Shown: positions 54,253-62,089, counted from the stretch's first letter. The stretch: DNA of 64,000 nucleotides from Aridibacter famidurans (GCA_024103495.1 JAGFIQ010000085.1:47020-111019); one strand, 5' to 3'. Numbers and translations: made by a program. The notes: generated by a model not told the origin, from the letters alone.

Positions 54253-55152
54253 TTATTTGAACTGGTAGACTATGACACCAGAAATGCGAACAGCCTTGCC
54301 CTCGATCAAAGTTGGCGCGAAACGTGCTTTCCTCGCCGCATTGATCGCTGCCGCACGAAGAAGCACATGCCCCGAACTAACAGTGGCCGAGATCACCCGA
54401 CCTTCCTCGTCGACAACGACCTCGACGCGTACGATCCCTTTCGCTCGCACGTGCGCCGGGCTTACAGGTTTCGGGAGATCTATCGCCAGGCCGTTCAGCA
54501 GGCCTTTCGACACTATGCCGGGGACTTCTTTCGGTGAGGGTATCGGAGGTCCGGTTGTAGTGAACGTCTCACGCTCTTTTTCGACGATCTCCACGTCCTC
54601 GGTCAAGAAGGAATACGACTTGACCAGTTCCTCAAAAGCGGAAAGTGAAGTGTCAAAGTCTTTTTTCGTTTGCGACGAAAGGACGAAAAGCACGGCCAGT
54701 TTGGGCTCGTCGATATAGGCGATGGCTTCAAAGTTTCCGTGAACATCGCCCCAGAAGTGTTTGACCAAGGCCTTCTTTCCGCCATCTATAGCAATTGCGG
54801 CTGCGTCCGACACCTTCAGGTTTTCAGATCTCTCACGAAACTTTCGTATGTCCGCCTCGATTATCGAGTTCAAGTCAGGATGCTCCGCGTCCTTCATCCA
54901 GACGTTCGTGTACATCACCGCCGTCGCCCTGGCAAACGATGATCCAACCGGGTAGAACACCGCGTGAACGCCCTGGTTCACCCCGGCTTTATTGTCAAGC
55001 ACCCAGCCTGTCGGCGCTGTCACCGAGTACGCGTGGTTCTTTCCGTAGAGGATTCCCGATCTCTGATCATCAGTGGAATCTTCATCCTGGGCCAGCACCG
55101 ACGAAACTACGGCCAGAACCAGGAGTGCGACAAGTGATATTTTAAGCTTCAT
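54253..55152 (-). CDS. Secreted protein with TonB C-terminal domain
   Basis: 299 aa. Signal peptide MKLKISLVALLVLAVVSSVLAQ. The N-terminal ~200 residues (YSVTAPTGWVLDNKAGVNQG, FARATAVMYTNVW, AIAIDGGKKALVKHFWGD) resemble a PsbP-like or lipid/ligand-sensing fold. The C-terminal ~90 residues are TonB_C (GLLNGLAIDLPKPVSPAHVR, VEVVVDEEGRVISATVSSGH, INAARKARFAPTL). As in the upstream paralog, there is no TonB anchor. It lies 243 bp upstream of the SH3 protein on the same strand, and both share the same terminal domain, so a domain duplication. Confidence 0.8.
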   Translation of the reverse strand: MKLKISLVALLVLAVVSSVLAQDEDSTDDQRSGILYGKNHAYSVTAPTGWVLDNKAGVNQGVHAVFYPVGSSFARATAVMYTNVWMKDAEHPDLNSIIEADIRKFRERSENLKVSDAAAIAIDGGKKALVKHFWGDVHGNFEAIAYIDEPKLAVLFVLSSQTKKDFDTSLSAFEELVKSYSFLTEDVEIVEKERETFTTTGPPIPSPKEVPGIVSKGLLNGLAIDLPKPVSPAHVRAKGIVRVEVVVDEEGRVISATVSSGHVLLRAAAINAARKARFAPTLIEGKAVRISGVIVYQFK

Positions 55153-55165
55153 TAGCTGCCTTCAT

Positions 55166-55687
55166 CTATTGAGTAATGAATAACTCGTTCGAACCGGTTC
55201 TTTTCTCAAGGTACTCCGAGAAGTAACCTTCGTACTTTTCCCGCAGTTGCGCGAGCCTCCAGTCCTTCCCGGTGATCACGCCGCGGCAGTTCTCGCTACC
55301 GCAGAGGCATTCCATCTCGTAGACGTCGTCGTCGGTCGTGGCCCAGTCGTGAGTGAGCTCTTCTCCGGCCTCTATGTCGCGCATCGCTACGAACACGATC
55401 TGGCCCCGGACGCCTATGTTCGGTTCGCAGGAGTGGTTGCTGTAGATCATCGAGCCCTCGCGCTCGTACTCCGTCAGAGGGCCAATGAACAGGTTCTCCC
55501 CGATCTGGATCTCGGCGTCGCGGTACCACTCGGGCAACGAATCGCGCGCGGCACGGTCGAAGATGTAACCGCCTTTCACACAGACGATCTCGCCCTTCCC
55601 GAGCGCCTCCTTCGCGAACAGGCCCTTGCCGTGGATAGGACTGTCCCTGACCTCCGCCTTCGGGGAAATGTAAGATAGCCTTCCCAT
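55166..55687 (-). CDS. SET domain-containing protein (putative lysine methyltransferase)
   Basis: 173 aa from ATG 55687, which overlaps the TAA of the upstream GNAT gene by one base (TAATG). SET fold: start SPIHGKGLFAKEALGKGEIV, core IYSNHSCEPNIGVRG with the cofactor-pocket NHSCEPN at 84-90, IEAGEELTHDWATTD, and a post-SET-like cysteine cluster (Cys127, Cys129 and Cys134 in ECLCGSENCRG). Eukaryotic-type SET enzymes transfer methyl from S-adenosylmethionine to protein lysines; in bacteria they modify ribosomal or other proteins or are orphan. It is operonic with a GNAT acetyltransferase and a zinc-ribbon gene. Confidence 0.9.
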   Translation of the reverse strand: MGRLSYISPKAEVRDSPIHGKGLFAKEALGKGEIVCVKGGYIFDRAARDSLPEWYRDAEIQIGENLFIGPLTEYEREGSMIYSNHSCEPNIGVRGQIVFVAMRDIEAGEELTHDWATTDDDVYEMECLCGSENCRGVITGKDWRLAQLREKYEGYFSEYLEKRTGSNELFITQ

Positions 55688-56271
55688 TACTTGCCTTTCA
55701 GTTCCAGCCATTCCGGCCTGAGAAGCCCCAGGTAAACGCCGTCTTCGATCCTCCCAAGGTGATGCCAACGCTCGCGAAGATAGCCCTCGCGTTTGAATCC
55801 CTGCTTCTCGAGAAGCCGGAATGACCCCGCATTGTCGGGATGGACGTCCGCCTCGAGCCTGTGTAGGTTCAAAGGCCCGAATGCAAAAGCGATCACGAGT
55901 TCGACGATCTCCGTCGCGTATCCCCTTCCCCAGAATCCCCTGTTTAGCGCATAGCCAATTTCGGCCCGGCGGTGTGCGATATCCACATTCAGCAGCGTAC
56001 AGGTTCCGATCATGCGGTCACTGTCCCGAAGCGCAGCGCACCATTCGAACATCGTCCGCGCTTTGAACTGCCTGAGCGTGTCCAAGATCAGGTCCCGAGA
56101 GTCGTCGAGAGACTCATGAGCCGGCGAGCTCCAGTACCGGATCACCTCGTCGTCGCCGAAGATCGCAAAAAGGTCTTCCGCATCCGAGTCCCGAAGCTGC
56201 CGTAGCACGATACGCTCGCCATCCAGCCTCGGAAGCTCGTCACCCCATTCAAATGCCGCAGCACTCTTCAT
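55687..56271 (-). CDS. GNAT family N-acetyltransferase (RimJ/RimL-like)
   Basis: 194 aa from ATG 56271 with GAAGGA upstream; it overlaps the upstream stop (ATGA). N-terminal ERIVLRQLRDSDAEDLFAIF and the acetyl-CoA loop motif NRGFWGRGYATEIVELV at about 104-120, followed by LHRLEADVHPDNAGSFRLLEKQGF, are the RimJ/RimL-type hallmarks. Family role: N-terminal acetylation of ribosomal proteins or acetylation of small substrates. Sandwiched between the zinc-ribbon gene and the SET gene, with overlapping reading frames, hence one translationally coupled operon. Confidence 0.92.
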   Translation of the reverse strand: MKSAAAFEWGDELPRLDGERIVLRQLRDSDAEDLFAIFGDDEVIRYWSSPAHESLDDSRDLILDTLRQFKARTMFEWCAALRDSDRMIGTCTLLNVDIAHRRAEIGYALNRGFWGRGYATEIVELVIAFAFGPLNLHRLEADVHPDNAGSFRLLEKQGFKREGYLRERWHHLGRIEDGVYLGLLRPEWLELKGK

Positions 56272-56594
56272 TTTTCCTTCTTCGCCTTCCTGCATTCGTG
56301 GCACTCGACCGCCTTCGCGTCGATGTGTCCCTTCGCCTCTTCGTAATACCATTTCTGGTCGCGGGCCTTCCATATCTCGCGTTTCCCACAGTTTCGGCAT
56401 ACGAACGGGCGGTCGATGTAGAAGTCCGGAATCTCCCCGTAGGTATTGATATGATCGAGCTTCAAATGATCGGCCTTCACCGCCGTGGGATGGTCCTTTC
56501 GGAGATGCGGATGAAGCTGTTCGATCCGCTCCGCCTCCCGGAGTTCCTTGTTTGTGGGATTGCGGCCTGTCTCGGCCCGTCTTTTACCGCTCAT
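56268..56594 (-). CDS. Small zinc-ribbon domain protein
   Basis: 108 aa, basic and Lys/Glu rich. The C-terminal half has two CxxC knuckles (CRNCGKREIW and CHECRKAKK) separated by a His-containing helix, the pattern of the zf-ribbon family (Probable zinc-ribbon domain). The start MSGKRRAETG gives no signal peptide, so cytosolic and possibly nucleic-acid or ribosome binding. First gene of the zinc-ribbon/GNAT/SET operon, each overlapping the next. Confidence 0.82.
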   Translation of the reverse strand: MSGKRRAETGRNPTNKELREAERIEQLHPHLRKDHPTAVKADHLKLDHINTYGEIPDFYIDRPFVCRNCGKREIWKARDQKWYYEEAKGHIDAKAVECHECRKAKKEK

Positions 56595-56666
56595 CGGAGA
56601 GTCTCACAATAACAGGCAATCGGACCTTGACCAGCAACAGCTTAGATCCGGTCAAAACAGTAAAAC

Positions 56667-57440
56667 TTAACGATCATTTGCCGGGACGATCAGATCGTCC
56701 CTGCCCATATGTCTCAGCATCTCTACTGCCGCCTCTCGAACCCCTTCATCCTTGTCATTCTGAAGTGGGGCGATCTTGTCTGCCGCATCTTCGGCCTCCA
56801 TCAGGCCAAGGCCGGTAACGGCTCCGGACCTGTCCCAGGCAATGTCGCTATCCAGCATCCCCACGAGGACTTGCTTGTGATCGTCTGCCTCTAGCAGGCC
56901 TAGCGCGATGGCATATCGGTTACGGTCATAGCATCCGAACTCGTCATCACAGGGCGCTTCCAGTTTCTTCACAAGCAGCGGAGCCTGCCTCTTGTCGCCC
57001 GCTATCCCGATCATGATCGCCCCGAAAGCCCGGACTGAAACATCGTCGGAGTTCAGCAAGTTCGCGAGGTACTCCTTGTAACCCGCGATCCCGCCCAATT
57101 TCTCCAGCGGCTTTCGGTCACCTTGCGACCAGCTTTCCATCGCTCCTTGGTACTGCACCATCTTCTCCAAGACTAGGTCCGGGGTTTCTTTGTCCTTGTA
57201 GTCGTGCGTAAGGGTCCACGTTGCAGCCTGCAACAGATTCATATGGATAGGATCCCCTAGACGCTTGAGAAGAGAGAGGACCTCAGCATCGTCTCCGGAA
57301 ATCGACGGCGGAGGAGTCTGTGACGGTTCCTCGGACCGGGATCGGGAAACAGCCTGCGTGCCGGCATCGCATCCGAAGAGAAGTGAGGAAACGGCGATGG
57401 CGCCCATAACAATAAGAAGCAAATGTACCTGAGATCTCAT
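56667..57440 (-). CDS. HEAT-repeat lipoprotein
   Basis: 257 aa. Type II signal peptide with a good lipobox (LLFGC, Cys24). The mature part has a Ser/Pro-rich linker then helical pairs of HEAT type: SDDVSVRAFGAIMIGIAGDKRQAPLLVKKLE, RYAIALGLLEADDHKQVLVGML, SGAVTGLGLMEAEDAADKIAPL and VREAAVEMLRHMG. Such modules scaffold proteins at the membrane surface. No partner is evident. Transcribed upstream of the zinc-ribbon operon on the same strand with 72 bp between. Confidence 0.82.
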   Translation of the reverse strand: MRSQVHLLLIVMGAIAVSSLLFGCDAGTQAVSRSRSEEPSQTPPPSISGDDAEVLSLLKRLGDPIHMNLLQAATWTLTHDYKDKETPDLVLEKMVQYQGAMESWSQGDRKPLEKLGGIAGYKEYLANLLNSDDVSVRAFGAIMIGIAGDKRQAPLLVKKLEAPCDDEFGCYDRNRYAIALGLLEADDHKQVLVGMLDSDIAWDRSGAVTGLGLMEAEDAADKIAPLQNDKDEGVREAAVEMLRHMGRDDLIVPANDR

Positions 57441-57540
57441 GATCCAATCCTAGCATTTACCCTTTAATTTATGAGCCGACCACGCGGCCCCGTGGACTTC
57501 CTCGTTGCTGTTTTGTCCCAAGGACCCTCGCGCCCAGGCA

Positions 57541-58044
57541 TCATCTCTTGAAAACGAACAGCCGCCCTTCGTTTCCGAATGCCTCGTGCGTCGCGAGCCC
57601 TTGGTCTTCGAATCCGGCGGCAAGCGCGACCCTGTGAGCGGCCTTATTCTCCGGCGCACAGTAGGCGCGGACCTCGAAATCCTCTGCCAGCAGTTCAGCA
57701 ATCGCCCGTGTCGCTTCGGTGGCGATGCCCTTCCCTGAGTGTTTCCGGTTGACGGCGTAATAGACCTCGCAGATCCCTTCCGAATACGGAGCGTACCCGC
57801 AGGACCCCAGGTATTCGCCGGACTCTCTGTCCGCGATCGCGTAAGAATGTACGGGTTCGTCCGAGTCGTAAGCCGCGAGGACCGCCTCGAACAGGCCGGT
57901 CGCGCCAGCAATCGACTTGTGCTCCTCTTCGAACTGTAAATACCGGGTGGATCCTTCGTCGGTCATGAATTCGAGAAACGGTTCCAGATCGCTCGGTTCG
58001 AACCGACGGATCGTCAGGCGTTTTGTATGGATCGGTGTGTTCAT
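57541..58044 (-). CDS. GNAT family N-acetyltransferase
   Basis: 167 aa, starting MNTPIHTKRLTIRRFEPSDL, the usual RimJ/RimL-like opening. Acetyl-CoA binding motif NRKHSGKGIATEATRAI near residues 98-114 and the substrate strand APENKAAHRVALAAGFEDQGL follow. Family role: acetyl transfer from acetyl-CoA to amino groups; substrate unknown. It is divergent from the DnaA-box-like region and the RNA gene. Confidence 0.9.
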   Translation of the reverse strand: MNTPIHTKRLTIRRFEPSDLEPFLEFMTDEGSTRYLQFEEEHKSIAGATGLFEAVLAAYDSDEPVHSYAIADRESGEYLGSCGYAPYSEGICEVYYAVNRKHSGKGIATEATRAIAELLAEDFEVRAYCAPENKAAHRVALAAGFEDQGLATHEAFGNEGRLFVFKR

Positions 58045-58231
58045 CGATGGAGGATTATCGGCAATCGCACGGCTCAGAGCAAGAAATTCGATCCACGTTC
58101 TGCATTTTTTGCACGTACAAGGCCCTCTCGAAATTTTTTTTCGGCGGTTTTCAACAACTGCCGGTCGGTCTCTGTTTCCGACCGCACAAAGGCCAACACG
58201 TTTTAATTCGGGCAGGGTTTGGACTTCCGTC
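58045..58231. other. Intergenic region with short palindromes
   Basis: No gene. Contains CGGCGGTTTTCAACAACTGCCGG (named in part as TTTTCAACA at 58148-58156), GGTCGGTCTCTGTTTCCGACC and several T runs. Together with the next stretch it forms the most AT-rich non-coding zone of the window. Confidence 0.55.
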
Positions 58232-58287
58232 GATTTCCAAATTTGTGGAAATTCAGAGGGCCGGATTTTTCCACAGGTTTTTCCACA
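58232..58287. promoter_or_regulatory. Cluster of DnaA-box-like sites
   Basis: Two direct TTTTCCACA sites at 58267-58275 and 58279-58287 (12 bp apart) and an inverted TGTGGAAAT at 58244-58252, inside the inverted repeat ATTTCCAAATTTGTGGAAAT. They differ by one or two bases from TTATCCACA. An AT-rich stretch with the palindrome AATACTTAAAGTATT follows at 58310-58324. Could be an origin, a DnaA-controlled promoter or coincidence; no dnaA or dnaN gene is nearby. Confidence 0.45.
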
Positions 58288-58329
58288 GAAGGCCCATAAA
58301 ATAAGGCCAATACTTAAAGTATTTTCTAC

Positions 58330-58357
58330 TTGACACCTTCCGGATCTGCGATAGAAT
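58330..58357 (+). promoter_or_regulatory. Near-consensus sigma-70 promoter of the RNA gene
   Basis: TTGACA (58330-58335), 16-base spacer, TAGAAT (58352-58357). Five of six or better in each hexamer. Predicted transcription start near 58364. Confidence 0.85.
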
Positions 58358-58363
58358 GCGTAG

Positions 58364-58864
58364 CACAGTCAGACAGCTTACGGGCTTTTGACCGGTACAG
58401 GGAGAGGCGAGCGAAGGCGGTGACGCATTGCTCGAGAACAGCGGAAGCGGAAAGCAGCTGTTATTAACGCCCTGAACCGAAGCCGAAAGGCTTAGCCAAG
58501 AGATCCTTCGGGATCTTGGGGTCATCCGGATAAAAACGGATGACGCTCATTGGAAAGGTACAGCCAGTGAGTGCGGAGTCGCCCAGGCGTAAGTTTGGGC
58601 CTCGTTGCCGGGATCGTAACCGGCGGTGGAGGAAAAGCCACCACAACAAAAACCTAACGGCACCGCGCTTTTAAGCGCAACGTGATTGTGAAAACAAGAC
58701 GGGTGCTGACCGGGGAAGAGCCGACCGCTGGACTTGCTCGGGATACAAAAGTCGCGGTTCCTCGCGTGTACATGCAGGAACCGCACTCCAAAAAGAAAGC
58801 TTCGGCTATCTTCTTGGAGACAGATTGAGCCGCTTTGATTCGTCAGAGCGGCTCTTTCGCTTTT
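58364..58864 (+). ncRNA. Large structured non-coding RNA, no recognised family
   Basis: About 500 nt between a strong promoter and an intrinsic terminator, without a credible reading frame on either strand. Helices I can pair: 58437-58442/58457-58462; 58480-58484/58489-58493 with a GAAA loop; 58501-58506/58511-58516 with a UUCG loop; 58521-58528/58537-58544; 58545-58553/58564-58572, extending to 10 bp with two G-U pairs; 58581-58585/58596-58600; 58607-58611/58620-58624; 58625-58629/58638-58642; 58665-58669/58674-58678; 58754-58762/58776-58784; 58787-58818 with a UUCG loop. Linkers are A-rich. Motifs of RNase P RNA (GAGGAAAGTCC), tmRNA, SRP RNA and 6S RNA are absent. It may act in trans or be a leader of the bicupin gene 28 bp beyond the terminator. 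Confidence 0.75.
58827..58864 (+). terminator. Intrinsic terminator of the RNA gene
   Basis: Perfect 8-bp stem GAGCCGCT (58827-58834)/AGCGGCTC (58847-58854) with a 12-nt loop, followed by TTTCGCTTTT. It could alternatively act as an attenuator for the bicupin gene. Confidence 0.88.
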
Positions 58865-58891
58865 GAGCCTCCTATTTCTCCAGGACGAAGT

Positions 58892-59845
58892 ATGTCAAAC
58901 AAAGACGACCGATTCCCTGCCGATCCCGAGATAAGATTTACGATCGACTGCGACGATCTCGACTTCGCCCTCGAGGGCTTTATCGAAAAACAGGGCTACC
59001 GTCTGTACTCGATCTTTCCCGCGGACCGGCCGAGAGAGGCGATCGTCGAACGCGAGGGCGCGTACGTCAAGCTTGAGAAAGTGCGGGACGCTGATCCGGA
59101 AACGGACGATGAGGCCCCGTTGGACGAGATCGTTGTCAACCGGCCCGGGGATTCCGAATGGCACGAAGGCCGAGCGGGAATGCAATACCGGGATCTCCTT
59201 CCGGGCCGGGCAGGCGGACGTTTGATCGCCTCGCACATACGGATCCCGGAAGGTGGCCCGGTCCCGGATTACGTGCATTTCCACAAGGTCGATTTCCAGG
59301 TCATCTACTGCCTTAGCGGTTCGTGCAAGCTGGTTTACGAATCGCAGGGCGAGCCTTTCGAATTCTCGGCGGGCGGCTGTGTTCTCCAACCCCCCGGGAT
59401 CCGCCATCGCGTGCTCGAGTGCTCTGACGGTTTCGAGGTCCTGGAGCTCTCGTCACCCGCCGAACACGCGACATATGCCGATCACGATCTTGAACTACCG
59501 AACGGACCTTCTGAAACGGAGAAGGAGTTCAACGGACAGCGGTTTCACAAACACGAAGCGAAAGATGAAACCGTCGGAGTCTCGAACCTTGGACTTGAGG
59601 CAGTGTCGGACGGAAAGATCCTCGGAAACCTGGTGAGATCTAACGGTTCCGGATTGCGGGAAATGATCGCCGACGCTTCGGACGCTTTTTTCGTATATGT
59701 GATCGCCGGCAACGTGGAGATTACCCGCGCCGGATCCGAACCCGAAACTCTCGCCGCAGGAAGTTCCTTATTCGTCCCTCCGTACGCGCAGCCGGATCTT
59801 GGGGCCGCAGAGGCGACAGCCCTCGTCTTTCGTCTTAAGTTCTAG
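58892..59845 (+). CDS. Two-cupin domain protein
   Basis: 317 aa from ATG 58892 with AGGACG upstream; a longer frame to 58835 runs into the terminator hairpin. The first cupin (about 120-200) has GGPVPDYVHFHKVDFQVIYCLSGSCKLVYE and FSAGGCVLQPPGIRHRV, with metal-type His residues (HFHK and IRHR). The second (about 225-317) is degenerate (AFFVYVIAGNVEITRAGSE, LAAGSSLFVPPYAQP) and lacks the HxH pair. A metal-binding sensor or dioxygenase-like enzyme of unknown substrate. It sits immediately behind the structured RNA. Confidence 0.82.
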   Translation: MSNKDDRFPADPEIRFTIDCDDLDFALEGFIEKQGYRLYSIFPADRPREAIVEREGAYVKLEKVRDADPETDDEAPLDEIVVNRPGDSEWHEGRAGMQYRDLLPGRAGGRLIASHIRIPEGGPVPDYVHFHKVDFQVIYCLSGSCKLVYESQGEPFEFSAGGCVLQPPGIRHRVLECSDGFEVLELSSPAEHATYADHDLELPNGPSETEKEFNGQRFHKHEAKDETVGVSNLGLEAVSDGKILGNLVRSNGSGLREMIADASDAFFVYVIAGNVEITRAGSEPETLAAGSSLFVPPYAQPDLGAAEATALVFRLKF

Positions 59846-60018
59846 CCGCTTCCCGCGATCCTGCACTGTGTGGCTTTGATACACAAGTGTACGTCCTCCA
59901 ATCTCCTCCCAACACGTTAATTACCTGGAAGCCCCATGACTGCAGAGTTCTGCGATTGGTACCGCGCTTGCACCTCTTACCTTCGTAGTTTGAATTTTGA
60001 GATCAGACCGGAGGAACA

Positions 60019-60180
60019 ATGGAAAGAAACAGCGTAGGTGTAAACATGATCTGGGCGATCACTATCCTTCTGATAGTGGCGATGCTTGCGGGAGCGGTTT
60101 ATTACAGCGGCTTTCTCTCGAACGCGGGGGACAAGGAGATCGACGTCAACGTAAGCGTGCCGGCTTCCAACAGCCAGTAG
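60019..60180 (+). CDS. 53-residue single-span membrane peptide
   Basis: 53 aa starting MERNSVGVNMIWAIT. GGAGG lies 5 nt before the ATG, an ideal ribosome site. One hydrophobic helix (residues ~11-32, MIWAITILLIVAMLAGAVYY) and a short acidic tail DKEIDVNVSVPASNSQ, so N-in or N-out single-span. The ending (EIDVNVxVP) resembles small membrane proteins seen in other Acidobacteria. Codon use is normal. Probably a real, overlooked small gene; partner unknown. Confidence 0.8.
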   Translation: MERNSVGVNMIWAITILLIVAMLAGAVYYSGFLSNAGDKEIDVNVSVPASNSQ

Positions 60181-60253
60181 CGACCATCCGGACGACCCAC
60201 GAAGGCCTGGAACTCTTCCGTCCATGACGTTACTGCTCGGAACCGCGAACGAA

Positions 60254-60292
60254 CGGCCTTGAAAGGCCGACCGGCAGCCGGGCATTTTTTTC
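60254..60292 (+). terminator. Putative terminator after the small membrane peptide
   Basis: CGGCC (60254-60258)/GGCCG (60265-60269) hairpin and a second CCGG-CAG-CCGG palindrome, then a run of seven Ts (60285-60291). Confidence 0.55.
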
Positions 60293-60332
60293 GTTCAATG
60301 GCCGGAGCCCGGAGAGAACCGAAGACAATCAT

Positions 60333-62000
60333 ATGTTCACTGCAGCGACAAAGATCAACAGTTTGAAGCGAGCGGGCGACCTTGGGTACCTGTTCCTGAA
60401 ATACGGAAGAAGTGATCTGTTCGAGAAGGAGGAGGTCGTCACCGCCCTGGAATCGGAAGGCGCGAAGGACCTCGACCGCGGCGGGACCGGAGACGACCTC
60501 GCAAAGGACCTCGAAGAACTTGGCGGGGCGTTCATAAAACTCGGCCAGTTTCTTTCAACCCGTGCCGACCTGTTCAAAAAGGAATATCTTTCGGCGCTTG
60601 AAAGACTTCAGGACGACGTCGAGCCTTTTCCGTTCGAAGAAGTAAAGAAGATCTTCGAAGAGGAGTTCGGGGTCGGGCCGAACAAGATCTTTCCCGAGTT
60701 CGAGGAGCGCCCGGTCGCGGCCGCCTCGATCGGCCAGGTTCACAGGGCGAAGACCCGCGACGGCCGCCCCGTGGTCGTAAAGGTCCAAAGGCCGGGAATC
60801 GGCTCTGCGTTCCGAAGGGACCTCGAGGCGTTCGAGGCTATCGCGGAAGCCATCGACAGCAATACTGAGTTCGGACGCAAGTACGAGATCACGAGAATAG
60901 TCCGGCAGCTCCGGAAGTCTCTGCTTCAGGAACTGGATTATTCCCGGGAAGCCTCGAACCTGTCGCTGCTCGGCGAGAACCTGAAGGACTTCGAACGATT
61001 GATCGTACCGGAGCCGGTCACGGACCTCTGCACGTTGCGCGTGCTGACGATGAGGTACGTCGGAGGCAAGAAGATCACGGAGATCGGAAAGCTCGGAATG
61101 ATCGAGGTGGAAGGGGAGGAACTGGCTTCGGAATTCTTCGAAGGCTACCTGAAACAGATGCTCGTCGACGGCTTTTTCCACGCCGACCCTCATCCCGGAA
61201 ATGTCCTGATCACCGATTCGAACCAGATCGTCCTCCTCGACCTGGGCCTGACCGGACATCTTGATCCGAAATTCAGGGACCATCTTCTTAATCTTCTCCT
61301 GGCAGTGAGCGAGGGCAGGGGAGACGACGCGGCGGCCTATGCTCTCAAGAGCGGTGAAAGGAAGGATGACTTCGACGAGGAGCGGTTTACGTCCGAGGTC
61401 TCGGACCTGGTCGCCGCGCACAAGGGCTCGGGAGTCGGAAATCTGAAAGCGGGAAAGATCGTCCTCGAGATAACGCGCATCTCCGCAGACTGCGGCTTCA
61501 GGCTGCCGATGGAATTCACTCTGATCGCGAAGACGCTCCTGAACATGGACAAGGTCGTCGAACTGCTCGATCCGGGCTTCGCCCCCACCTCGGTTATCAG
61601 GAAGCGTGCGGCGAAGATCGCAGCGACCCGTATGTCGGACGGCCTTTCGCCCGGAGCCGCTTTGAGCGGCGCGCTCGAACTTAAGCACCTGATCGAAAAG
61701 ACCCCTGAGCGCGTGGACCGGATCCTCGAGACGATCGCCAGGAACGAGCTCAAACTGAATGTGGACGCGATCGACGAACGAACGCTAACTTTGGGGTTTC
61801 AGAAGGTAGCGAACCGGATCGCGATGGGCCTCGTTCTCGCGGCGTTGATAATCGGCGCCTCGATGCTCACGAATATCGACACGGAGTTCAAGATCCTCGG
61901 CTATCCGGGCCTTGCATTCATCCTATTCGTTCTAGCGGCCGGAAGCGGGATCTACCTTGTGTGGACGATCGTCAGGTCTGATCTTCAGGACAGGAAGTAA
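60333..62000 (+). CDS. ABC1/UbiB (AarF/COQ8) atypical kinase
   Basis: 555 aa. The family signature KLGQFLSTR (residues about 70-78), the A-rich loop AAASIGQVHRA replacing the normal glycine loop, VVVKVQRPGI with the Lys, then FFHADPHPGNVLI (catalytic loop with D and N) and LLDLGLTG (DFG equivalent). Two C-terminal membrane helices (about 490-550: MGLVLAALIIGASML and LAFILFVLAAGSGIYLVW). Family role: ATPase supporting ubiquinone or menaquinone-type prenyl-lipid synthesis at the membrane. Preceded by the small membrane peptide gene; alone in its unit. Confidence 0.95.
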   Translation: MFTAATKINSLKRAGDLGYLFLKYGRSDLFEKEEVVTALESEGAKDLDRGGTGDDLAKDLEELGGAFIKLGQFLSTRADLFKKEYLSALERLQDDVEPFPFEEVKKIFEEEFGVGPNKIFPEFEERPVAAASIGQVHRAKTRDGRPVVVKVQRPGIGSAFRRDLEAFEAIAEAIDSNTEFGRKYEITRIVRQLRKSLLQELDYSREASNLSLLGENLKDFERLIVPEPVTDLCTLRVLTMRYVGGKKITEIGKLGMIEVEGEELASEFFEGYLKQMLVDGFFHADPHPGNVLITDSNQIVLLDLGLTGHLDPKFRDHLLNLLLAVSEGRGDDAAAYALKSGERKDDFDEERFTSEVSDLVAAHKGSGVGNLKAGKIVLEITRISADCGFRLPMEFTLIAKTLLNMDKVVELLDPGFAPTSVIRKRAAKIAATRMSDGLSPGAALSGALELKHLIEKTPERVDRILETIARNELKLNVDAIDERTLTLGFQKVANRIAMGLVLAALIIGASMLTNIDTEFKILGYPGLAFILFVLAAGSGIYLVWTIVRSDLQDRK

Positions 62001-62089
62001 CGAGGTACCGTGAACTTCAGTTTGCGCCGCGCGAACGCGCGGAAAAACGGGGGAGTTCGACAGGCTGAAGCCTATCGTACCTCGCGCCG
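62001..62089. repeat. Palindromic intergenic spacer
   Basis: CCGCGC-GAAC-GCGCGG hairpin (62027-62042) between convergent genes, and TTCGACAGGCTGAAGCCTATCG (shown in part), a relative of the AAGCTGAAGCTT core of the 42-bp repeat. Confidence 0.55.

Noticed and set aside
58464..58786. Short minus-strand reading frames inside the RNA gene
   Set aside because: No ribosome sites, no recognisable protein features, and they overlap strong hairpins.
58364..58864. RNase P RNA or tmRNA
   Set aside because: The universally conserved RNase P core words (GAGGAAAGTCC, ACAGAA...GGCTTA near the 3' end) and the tmRNA tRNA-like 3' end with CCA are missing.
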